Below, in pieces: positions 1-5,234 of a DNA stretch of 9,278 nt. Position numbers and translations under genes: made by a program. Within the stretch, counting starts at the first letter, position 1. Every line of letters begins with the position of its first letter. Source of the stretch: an uncultured Traorella sp. (GTDB lineage: Bacteria > Bacillota_I > Bacilli_A > Erysipelotrichales > Erysipelotrichaceae); NCBI GenBank assembly GCA_945919165.1, contig CAMEIZ010000070.1, positions 1-9,278 of the forward strand. Reading direction: 5' to 3'. The notes under the pieces are model-generated. The model ran no database searches. It was not told where the DNA came from and was given only the letters and a program-made list of their open reading frames with translations.

Positions 1-768
1 CTAACTTATCTGTCCGATTGGCATCGCATAAACCACAAATTCTTCATTTCCATCTAATCCAAACAACTTATCACAGCAATCATCATCAAAAGCTGCCAAT
101 GCACAGCCTCCCAAATTTAAAGCCGTAGCACTTAAATAAAGATTCTGTCCAACATGTCCGGCATCAATTAATGCTGGACGATGTGCATGAATACCATAAC
201 GCCATTCACAACGATAAGGAACAAAGGAAAAATAAAAAATCACACTGGCTTTTTTAGCCCAGTTTTGTCCAAGTAAAGTATCTTCGATGCTTTGATCCAT
301 ATTCTCTATTCTTCCCAAATATTCCAATTCATGAGTTAAAGGAAGATAATGATATTTTCCTTCTTTCAGTCCGTCAACTTTTCTGATAATCAAGTATGTT
401 TCAAAAGCATGACGAGCTCCTCCACTCGGAACTGTCCTCATTGTCGCATAATGATCACCCTTAATTTCTTTTACTCCCTGACACATAAATAGTAGATAGG
501 AAAGCTCTAATAAAGAAATGGGCTCATCTGTATAAACGCGATCACTTTTCCTATCCAATAAGACCGAAGTGAAATCTTTTGTAATCTTCAGTTTTGAAAA
601 ATCTTTGTCTAATGAAATAATTTCATCACTGACTTTTTCTTTACAAAGTTCAGGCTGTGGCAAATGCTTCATTTGGTCACTTTCAAAATCACATTCTTCC
701 TGCTCCTTTGAGAACTTCATAAAATCTCTTCCTGTTTGAATCAACTGTTCAATTCTTTCCTTTTCCAT
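1..768 (-). CDS. SagB-type nitroreductase-fold flavoenzyme
   Basis: This is a 255-residue protein of the SagB/ThcOx branch of the nitroreductase family, whose members are FMN-dependent dehydrogenases best known for oxidising azolines in thiazole/oxazole-modified peptides. The family signatures are visible: RKSDRVYTDEPIS near residues 73-85, PSGGARHAFETYL at about 114-126, GKYHYLPL at about 137-144, HVGQNLYLSATAL at about 205-217, and the C-terminal AAFDDD...LFGLDGNEEFVVYAMPIGQ block. I place the start at the ATG at 766-768, because GGAGGGG lies just upstream inside the end of the preceding gene; an in-frame ATG 16 codons earlier has no such support. The stop is TAG at 1-3, so the gene is complete. 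It follows the yjbQ gene by one base and is almost certainly cotranscribed and perhaps translationally coupled. No SagC, YcaO or precursor peptide gene is visible, so a peptide-modifying role is unproven. A stand-alone oxidoreductase of unknown substrate is equally possible. The family call is firm; the substrate is unknown. Confidence 0.88.
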   Translation of the reverse strand: MEKERIEQLIQTGRDFMKFSKEQEECDFESDQMKHLPQPELCKEKVSDEIISLDKDFSKLKITKDFTSVLLDRKSDRVYTDEPISLLELSYLLFMCQGVKEIKGDHYATMRTVPSGGARHAFETYLIIRKVDGLKEGKYHYLPLTHELEYLGRIENMDQSIEDTLLGQNWAKKASVIFYFSFVPYRCEWRYGIHAHRPALIDAGHVGQNLYLSATALNLGGCALAAFDDDCCDKLFGLDGNEEFVVYAMPIGQIS

Positions 769-769
769 C

Positions 770-1162
770 TTACCCCTCCATTGTCTTAATCCATACCTTA
801 CGAGTTCTCGGACCATCTAATTCACACAGATAAACACCCTGCCAGATACCTAAAAGTAACTTATTCTCATGGACTATCATCGTCTGACTACAACCAAATA
901 CACTGCTTTTCATATGAGCATGACTGTTTCCTTCTGCATGATGATAATAAGGATCCATAGTTGGAAATGCCTTTTCAAACCCATAAATCATATCGTTCAT
1001 AACAGCCGGGTCACAATTTTCATTCACCGTAATCCCACATGTCGTATGTGGTGTATAAACAACACAAATTCCTTCCTGAATATCAAGATCATGTTCAATC
1101 ATGGATGTGATATCCACCATCTGCATTCTTCTATCAGTTTTAATTTCATAACACTTTAACAT
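770..1162 (-). CDS. yjbQ: YjbQ/UPF0047 family protein
   Basis: This is a 130-residue, single-domain protein of the YjbQ (UPF0047) family, close to the usual length of about 130-140 residues. Members are often annotated as secondary thiamine-phosphate synthases because some complement thiE defects; their real physiological role is unsettled. Conserved blocks are HTTCGITVNENCDP at residues 39-52, YYHHAEGNSHAHMKSS at about 72-87, and GIWQGVYLCELDGPR at about 105-119. The His residues in the first two blocks are the likely metal or phosphate-binding positions. The ATG start at 1160-1162 has AGGAG at 1169-1173, six bases upstream. It is the first gene of a two-gene unit: its last codons (ATGGAGGGG, then TAA) supply the Shine-Dalgarno sequence for the SagB-like gene, which starts after a single intervening base. 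A TTGCTT/TATGAT promoter sits close upstream. The family call is confident; the enzymatic function is annotation by family only. Confidence 0.93.
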   Translation of the reverse strand: MLKCYEIKTDRRMQMVDITSMIEHDLDIQEGICVVYTPHTTCGITVNENCDPAVMNDMIYGFEKAFPTMDPYYHHAEGNSHAHMKSSVFGCSQTMIVHENKLLLGIWQGVYLCELDGPRTRKVWIKTMEG

Positions 1163-1183
1163 AATTTTCTCCTATTTTTTTGA

Positions 1184-1212
1184 ATCATACACCAGAAAAA
1201 AAAGAAAAGCAA
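1184..1212 (-). promoter_or_regulatory. Sigma-A promoter of the yjbQ-sagB-like operon
   Basis: On the minus strand, TTGCTT (plus positions 1207-1212) and TATGAT (1184-1189) are separated by exactly 17 bases in a T-rich spacer. TATGAT matches the -10 consensus at five of six positions, and the -35 keeps TTG. Transcription would start near 1177, giving a leader of only about 15 nt that carries the AGGAG site of yjbQ. Confidence 0.6.
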
Positions 1213-1244
1213 TAAGAAAACGTCTATATAGGGTATGCCTGTAA

Positions 1245-1319
1245 ATCGAGTAGAAAGCTACTTATTGTTGGATAGTTTACGTCTCACACCAACGTGTATA
1301 CTTACGTATACGACGGTTC
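1245..1319 (-). mobile_element. Decayed 3' end of a group II intron (domains V-VI)
   Basis: Read on the minus strand, GAACCGTCGTATAC (1319 to 1306) is followed by the GNRA loop GTAA (1305-1302) and GTATACACGTTGGTGTGAG (1301 to 1283). This folds as a domain V: a 5-bp upper helix (1306-1310 with 1297-1301), a two-base bulge (C1296, A1295), then pairs G1311-C1294 and C1312-G1293, a T1313/T1292 mismatch, and a lower ACCG/TGGT helix. Further on, TCTACTCGAT (1254 to 1245) resembles the domain VI 3' strand and intron end. CTC pairs with GAG at 1285-1283 and leaves A1251 unpaired, seven bases from the putative end, as expected for a branch point. I recall the pattern ACCGCC...GGTGGTGTGAGAGG...CCTACTCGAT from bacterial group II introns of Bacillota; no alignment was run. 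No reverse transcriptase or domains I-IV are present, and the mismatch falls about where the catalytic triad should be, so it is a dead fragment. Confidence 0.55.
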
Positions 1320-1422
1320 AGTCATATTGAGCTGTATGTTTGGATAAAATTTAATATTCTCTGTTTGCAAACCTTTCATTTGTTAAGGTGTGAGTTACAA
1401 CATTTAATTTCAATTTATCTTT

Positions 1423-1491
1423 AAAAAAAGTGGTTTTCGAATAAAATAATGATCATTAAAATTGCTCATCATTTTAATTTCTAAAACCACT
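1423..1491 (-). terminator. Rho-independent terminator of the PTS/bgl operon
   Basis: On the minus strand the outer stem AGTGGTTTT (1491-1483) pairs perfectly with AAAACCACT (1437-1429) and is followed by a run of seven T (1429-1423). The enclosed sequence has its own 8-bp stem (1455-1462 with 1471-1478) around an 8-base loop. It begins 11 bases after the stop of the phospho-beta-glucosidase gene, which fits it closing the operon. Confidence 0.8.
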
Positions 1492-1502
1492 AACTATTTA
1501 AA

Positions 1503-2987
1503 TTAATCTAGATCTTCTCCATTACTGGAAATTACTTTTTTATACCAATAGAAGCTATCTTTCTTATATCGATCAAAAGTACCATTTCCATAATCATCGG
1601 CATCAACATAAATATATCCATATCTTTTGGTGCGTTCTGATGTTCCAGCACTTACGATGTCAATAGGTCCCCAAGAAGTGTATCCAATAACATCTACACC
1701 TTCTTTAATACATTCTTTCATTTGCTCAATATGAGTTTTCAAATATGCAATTCGATAATCATCATGTACCTTTTTATCTTCTGTTAATGTATCTAATACT
1801 CCTAATCCATTTTCAGAAATAATTATAGGCTTATGATATCGATCCCATACTTCATTTATTGCAACTCGAAGACCAATTGGATCAATTTGAAAGCCCCATT
1901 CTGTTGCCTTTAAGTAAGGATTAGCAACTTTCATTGGATGAAATTCATCAAATCCTCTTTCAGGAACAAATGCAACTAAACGTTTTTCCTGTTTTTCATT
2001 TGCAGAACCTGCACACAGTGAATAATAATAACTAAATGAAATATAATCAACAGTGTTTTCTTTAATAATTTTCAAGTCTTCTTCGGTAATGTCTAGTTTT
2101 AAACCATTTTTCTTAAAATATGACCAGGCGTAGTTAGGATATTCACCTTTAGATTCAACATCTAGGAAGAAATAATTAACTCGATTTGCATATTGTGCTG
2201 CTAAGATATCTTCCGGATTTGGACTTTTTGGATAGTAATATGACATTCCTAACATGCTTCCTATTTTAAAGTCTTTCGAAATTTCACGTGCCAGTTTAGT
2301 TACTATTGCACTAGCCAACATTTGATAATGGAGTGATTGAAAAATTGTTTCTAATTCATTTTCATGTTGTTCAATAAATACTGCTCCAGCTGTATAAGGA
2401 AGATGAAGCATCATGTTAATCTCATTAAATGGCATCCAGTATTTAACTTTATCTTTATATCTTGTGAACACACAACGAGCATATTTTTCAAAGAAATCAA
2501 TTACTTTACGATTCGACCAACCACCATATTTAATACCTAAATTAAGCGGTGTTTCGTAATGAGATAAAGTTACAATAGGTTCAATACCGTATTTCAAACA
2601 TTCATCAAATACTTGATCATAAAATTGTAATCCTTCTTCGTTTGGGTATTCATCATCACCGTTTGGAAAAATTCTAGCCCAGTTTATTGACATTCTAAAT
2701 GCTTTAAAACCCATTTCTGCGAATAACGCTATATCTTCTTTATATCGATGATAAAAATCTACTCCCCATCTTTTAGGGTAATATTCATCTTCATGTTCAC
2801 CTTTTAAAATTTCATTTACTAAATCTAGAGGTATAGTCTCTGTATTGGCACCATTGCTATCTTTTCTAGAAACAAATTTCACCATATCAGCAGTAGACCA
2901 ACCTTTTCCACCCTCATTATAAGCTCCTTCAAGCTGGTTAGCAGCTGTAGCTCCACCCCAAAGAAAATCTTTTGGAAATACGCTCAT
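1503..2987 (-). CDS. 6-phospho-beta-glucosidase, GH1
   Basis: This 494-residue cytoplasmic glycoside hydrolase of family 1 should cleave 6-phospho-beta-glucosides delivered by the PTS into glucose 6-phosphate and glucose or an aglycone. The N-terminal FPKDFLWGGATAANQLEGAY signature is at residues 4-23. The acid/base Glu is E189 in PFNEIN and the nucleophile is E392 in IIISENGLG. The phosphate-recognition loop SAGTSERTKRYGYIYVD (446-462) supplies S446, K454 and Y456, in the arrangement typical of phospho-beta-glucosidases of the BglA type rather than of free beta-glucosidases or LacG. Length is normal (about 460-490). The ATG at 2985-2987 follows the EIIC stop by three bases, and its Shine-Dalgarno AAAGGA lies within the last codons of EIIC, so translation is probably coupled. 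It is the last gene of the EIIA-EIIB-EIIC-bgl operon and is followed by a terminator. Comparable genes are named bglA, bglH, licH or pbgA; the exact disaccharide cannot be read from sequence. Confidence 0.95.
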   Translation of the reverse strand: MSVFPKDFLWGGATAANQLEGAYNEGGKGWSTADMVKFVSRKDSNGANTETIPLDLVNEILKGEHEDEYYPKRWGVDFYHRYKEDIALFAEMGFKAFRMSINWARIFPNGDDEYPNEEGLQFYDQVFDECLKYGIEPIVTLSHYETPLNLGIKYGGWSNRKVIDFFEKYARCVFTRYKDKVKYWMPFNEINMMLHLPYTAGAVFIEQHENELETIFQSLHYQMLASAIVTKLAREISKDFKIGSMLGMSYYYPKSPNPEDILAAQYANRVNYFFLDVESKGEYPNYAWSYFKKNGLKLDITEEDLKIIKENTVDYISFSYYYSLCAGSANEKQEKRLVAFVPERGFDEFHPMKVANPYLKATEWGFQIDPIGLRVAINEVWDRYHKPIIISENGLGVLDTLTEDKKVHDDYRIAYLKTHIEQMKECIKEGVDVIGYTSWGPIDIVSAGTSERTKRYGYIYVDADDYGNGTFDRYKKDSFYWYKKVISSNGEDLD

Positions 2988-2990
2988 AGT

Positions 2991-4310
2991 TTAATCCTTT
3001 TTAGCTAATTGTTTTCTTGTTGAATCATTAGCCATTTTGACGAATGGAAGGTAAATAAGCACACAAACAACAAATACTAAACAAACAGATAATGCCAATT
3101 CCCAAGATCCAGAACCAGAAAGGAAGGCTTTTAATGGTTGAGGTGTTGTCCAACCAACGTCAAGAGTTCCTGGAGGAACTAATCCTGTTGAAATCATTAA
3201 TGCTCCTAATCCCATTGATACAATCGGAGATAAAACGAAAGGAATAGCTAAGATCGGATTTAAAACAATTGGAAGTCCAAAAATAACAGGTTCATTAATG
3301 CAGAAAAGTCCTGGTAATAGAGCAAGTTTTGCAATTTTTGTGTAATCATCACGTACCCATAATTTTTTATTTCTTGCAAGAATTAAAATTGCAACAATTA
3401 AAGCCAATGTATTTCCTGTTCCTCCAATGCATCCATAATTTTCAAAAAGAACAAACCACGTATATGGATAAGGAGAACCAGCTGTAGTTCCTGCTGTTGC
3501 TGCATATGCAATATTTTCTATGTTCATTGCAGCATAGATTGATAAATAAATCGGAGATACAGTTGAAGTACCGTGAATACCAAATACCCATAAGATCATA
3601 GCTAATGTAATTAAAATCAATGGTGTAAATGGATTTGTGCCCAATTGCTGAATTGGTGCCTGTAACATACCATAGATTAAAGCATTAATTCCATTTGGTT
3701 CGATAAGAGAAATTATATATGCAAAAATAGATACACCAACTAAAACAATTGCAATAGGTATAACAACCATGAATGATTTTAATACTTCTGGTGGAACCAT
3801 TTCTGGTAATTTAATTTTTAATGCATCAATTTTTGATAGTTTCGCAAAAAAGTAACCAACAATCAAACCAATAAAAATTGCAACAAAGATACCATTTGCA
3901 CCGAAATAATTTCCAACAAAATTGCCTTCCATTTTAGGAGGATAAACAATAAAGAATGAAGCTAATGAAGCAATTCCAGCTTTAATGCCATCCGTGTCAT
4001 ACAACTCAGACATATTTCGAGCAATTAAGAATACGATGAATAATGACATAATATCCATCGATCCAGTTAAAACAGGACTTAATACAGCTTGTGCAGAATT
4101 AATATTTGGCCAAATTCCAACTAAAAATTGTCCAATAAATCCTCCTGAATTAAATACTACAACATTTACCATTGTGATGATAGAACCAACCAAAATTAAT
4201 GGTAGTATTTGCATAAACGCATCTCTAACAGCGATTAATCCTTTTATCGTATTTAATTTATTAGCAACCGGTAAAAAGTGAGATTCCATAAATTCAGTAA
4301 ATTTATTCAT
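2991..4310 (-). CDS. PTS Lac/cellobiose-family EIIC permease
   Basis: This integral membrane permease (439 residues from the chosen start) translocates a beta-glucoside while EIIB phosphorylates it. It belongs to the lactose/N,N'-diacetylchitobiose/cellobiose family. Many hydrophobic segments alternate with short loops along the whole chain, consistent with about ten membrane helices. Family landmarks are MVPPEVLKSF near residue 171, the GIHGTS motif at about 244-249 (H246), and FCINEPVIFGLPIVLNPI at about 336-353 with E340, the residues that line the sugar and phosphoryl-transfer site. I start at ATG 4308-4310, preceded by AAGGAAGGA at a fitting distance; an in-frame ATG seven codons upstream overlaps the EIIB end and lacks its own site. 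The gap to the EIIB stop is four bases and to the downstream glucosidase three, so the operon is tightly packed. Similar genes are called celB, licC or chbC. A specificity for cellobiose or another aryl-beta/beta-linked glucoside is inferred from the adjacent GH1 enzyme. Confidence 0.94.
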   Translation of the reverse strand: MNKFTEFMESHFLPVANKLNTIKGLIAVRDAFMQILPLILVGSIITMVNVVVFNSGGFIGQFLVGIWPNINSAQAVLSPVLTGSMDIMSLFIVFLIARNMSELYDTDGIKAGIASLASFFIVYPPKMEGNFVGNYFGANGIFVAIFIGLIVGYFFAKLSKIDALKIKLPEMVPPEVLKSFMVVIPIAIVLVGVSIFAYIISLIEPNGINALIYGMLQAPIQQLGTNPFTPLILITLAMILWVFGIHGTSTVSPIYLSIYAAMNIENIAYAATAGTTAGSPYPYTWFVLFENYGCIGGTGNTLALIVAILILARNKKLWVRDDYTKIAKLALLPGLFCINEPVIFGLPIVLNPILAIPFVLSPIVSMGLGALMISTGLVPPGTLDVGWTTPQPLKAFLSGSGSWELALSVCLVFVVCVLIYLPFVKMANDSTRKQLAKKD

Positions 4311-4314
4311 TGTT

Positions 4315-4629
4315 TCAATCCTTCCTTTCATCTAATAATTGTATTACATGTTTTAAAACTTTCTCCCCATTTAATGTTCCATAATCTAGCATATCGATTG
4401 CTTCAACTGGAATATTCGGGCATTTACTTTTTACGTCATTTAAGTTAAATCGAATTTGAGGCCCTAAAAGAATAATATCAGCATTAGGTCCATACTCTTT
4501 AACCTTTGACATACTGTAGGCATTAATTTCACAGTCAAAATTGGCTTTTAAAGCTGCTGCTTTCATTTTTTCAACTAACAAACTCGTTGACATTCCTGCT
4601 GTACAAAACAGCACAATATTTTTTTTCAT
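4315..4629 (-). CDS. PTS Lac/cellobiose-family EIIB
   Basis: This is a 104-residue cytoplasmic phosphocarrier that passes phosphate from EIIA to the incoming sugar. Its N-terminus, KKNIVLFCTAGMSTSLLV, is the classic EIIB-cellobiose phosphocysteine loop, with C9 as the acceptor and the following TAGMSTS cradle binding the phosphate. The GPQIRFNL segment and the closing AIDMLDYGTLNGEKVL stretch are also family-typical, and length is normal. The ATG at 4627-4629 is chosen because AGGAGATAGGAT lies upstream; an in-frame ATG seven codons earlier, inside the EIIA coding end, has no ribosome site and would add residues not seen in the family. It follows the EIIA TAG stop by seven bases and precedes EIIC by four. 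Related genes are celA, licB and chbB. Confidence 0.95.
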   Translation of the reverse strand: MKKNIVLFCTAGMSTSLLVEKMKAAALKANFDCEINAYSMSKVKEYGPNADIILLGPQIRFNLNDVKSKCPNIPVEAIDMLDYGTLNGEKVLKHVIQLLDERKD

Positions 4630-4636
4630 CTTAATC

Positions 4637-4969
4637 CTATCTCCTTTCATTTTTAAGCGTTACGAATTCCCATAAATCAATCATTTCTTTTGCCAAGTCA
4701 ATAGTGCTAGTTGCGCACATCATATGATCTTGAGAATGCGTTAGCAGCAAACTTGATTTAAAATCATTCCCCTGAGCTTCTTTGAATAGCAACTGTGTTT
4801 GAATTTCATGTGCTTTTGTCAGATAACTATCTGCTTCTTCAATTTTTATTCTAGCATCTTCAATAAATCCTTTTTTTGCACATTGCAGTGATTCCATAGC
4901 TAGACTACGTGCATTCCCGCTATTCATAATTAGCTGCATGATTAGTTGTTCCAATTCATTTTCACTCAC
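4637..4969 (-). CDS. PTS Lac/cellobiose-family EIIA, GTG start
   Basis: This is a 110-residue cytoplasmic EIIA that accepts phosphate from HPr and hands it to EIIB. It is predicted all-helical and in this family forms a trimer. The active site LLLTHSQDHMM places the phosphorylated histidine at H78 and the trimer metal ligand at D81, the same numbers as in lactococcal LacF/EIIA-lac, which confirms the start. The start codon is GTG (4967-4969), preceded by a near-perfect AAGGAGGA with a spacing of about six bases; no better ATG is nearby. It is the first gene of the operon. A sigma-A promoter lies at 5024-5052, giving a leader of about 48 nt, and the divergent possibility is excluded because the regulator is on the same strand. 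Related genes are celC, licA and chbA. Confidence 0.94.
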   Translation of the reverse strand: MSENELEQLIMQLIMNSGNARSLAMESLQCAKKGFIEDARIKIEEADSYLTKAHEIQTQLLFKEAQGNDFKSSLLLTHSQDHMMCATSTIDLAKEMIDLWEFVTLKNERR

Positions 4970-5023
4970 GAATATCCTCCTTTCTCTTTCTGTATCTTTT
5001 GTATACTCTAACTTGACGTTTTT

Positions 5024-5052
5024 AATTTATCACAAGTGCTTTTGTGTGTCAA
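5024..5052 (-). promoter_or_regulatory. Sigma-A promoter of the PTS/bgl operon
   Basis: The minus strand shows a perfect -35 TTGACA (plus 5047-5052), a 17-base spacer and TAAATT as -10 (5024-5029), preceded by TGA, an extended -10 element. The start site would lie near 5017. The -35 box forms part of the operator-like element TTGACACACAA (5052 to 5042), so a protein bound there would cover it. I searched both strands of this intergenic region for a sigma-54 promoter (TGGCAC-N5-TTGC type) and saw none. Confidence 0.7.
5042..5052. promoter_or_regulatory. Near-copy operator over the -35 box
   Basis: Plus-strand TTGTGTGTCAA differs at one base from the TTGTGTATCAA core of the upstream copies and covers the -35 hexamer of the PTS promoter completely. 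Its centre is 48 bases from that of the next copy, in the same orientation. Placement fits a repressor site or a site where a regulator contacts polymerase; which one cannot be told from sequence. Confidence 0.45.
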
Positions 5053-5086
5053 ATCGCTCATTTTATTGTTTTATATACAAAAAAAT

Positions 5087-5148
5087 AAATTGTGTATCAA
5101 CAAAAGAATAGAAAGTTAATGATCTTTTTGATTTTTGATACACAATTT
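5087..5148. promoter_or_regulatory. Inverted pair of 14-bp operator elements / possible hairpin
   Basis: AAATTGTGTATCAA (5087-5100) and its exact reverse complement TTGATACACAATTT (5135-5148) flank 34 bases. As DNA they look like two binding sites for the adjacent regulator, because the same 14-mer recurs at 5218-5231 and its TTGTGTAT half recurs before the regulator gene. As RNA on the minus strand they could form a 14-bp, AU-rich stem followed by ATTTTTTTGT, a possible weak terminator for the regulator transcript. Recurrence of the motif outside the hairpin makes the operator reading more likely. Confidence 0.55.
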
Positions 5149-5217
5149 AAATTATATTAAATTCTAATTTTTTTTGGTGTTTTTAAATTACACATTCTTA
5201 AGAAAAATGATTTCAAA

Positions 5218-5231
5218 TTGATACACAATTT
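5218..5231. promoter_or_regulatory. Distal 14-bp operator element
   Basis: TTGATACACAATTT is identical to the copy at 5135-5148 and in the same orientation, 83 bases away, close to eight helical turns. It sits directly after the regulator stop codon and roughly 200 bases before the PTS transcription start, a distance typical of an upstream activating site or of a loop-forming auxiliary operator. Confidence 0.5.
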
Positions 5232-5234
5232 TTT

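Larger units (their letters stand above)
1163..1502. other. Gene-free stretch between bgl and yjbQ
   Basis: No credible gene lies in these 340 bases. In transcription order it contains the hairpin terminator of the PTS/bgl operon (1423-1491), an AT-rich stretch without recognised content (about 1320-1422), a group II intron domain V/VI-like remnant (1245-1319), and the promoter and leader of yjbQ (1163-1212). The part between about 1225 and 1340 looks less AT-rich than its flanks, which fits foreign or structured-RNA origin. Short ORFs in it (for example 31 codons on the plus strand, 1235-1330) lack ribosome binding sites. Confidence 0.7.

Noticed and set aside
769..816. Upstream in-frame ATG for the SagB-like gene at 816
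   Set aside because: The extra 16 residues come from the yjbQ coding region in another frame, and the GGAGGGG site fits the ATG at 768.
869..1159. 96-codon plus-strand ORF opposite yjbQ
   Set aside because: It mirrors a clearly conserved gene on the other strand, has no family features and no ribosome site.
1..1162. Thiazole/oxazole-modified peptide cluster
   Set aside because: Only the SagB-like gene is present; no YcaO, SagC or precursor peptide is visible in the window.
1235..1330. 31-codon plus-strand ORF, considered as the tail of a transposase
   Set aside because: No ribosome site and no family match recalled; the opposite strand is better explained by an intron RNA fold.
1283..1394. 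8-bp inverted repeat CTCACACC / GGTGTGAG
   Set aside because: The left arm is explained by the intron domain V/VI sequence and the arms are about 100 bases apart; chance is likely.
3985..4281. 98-codon plus-strand ORF opposite the EIIC gene
   Set aside because: It lies wholly within the antisense of a well-supported permease and has no recognisable motif.
4970..5234. Sigma-54 (-24/-12) promoter expected for a LevR-type target
   Set aside because: No TGGCAC/TTGC pair with the right spacing was seen on either strand; a good sigma-A promoter is present instead.
4970..5234. CcpA cre site
   Set aside because: Candidates such as TGAGCGATTTGACA match the cre consensus too poorly to report.
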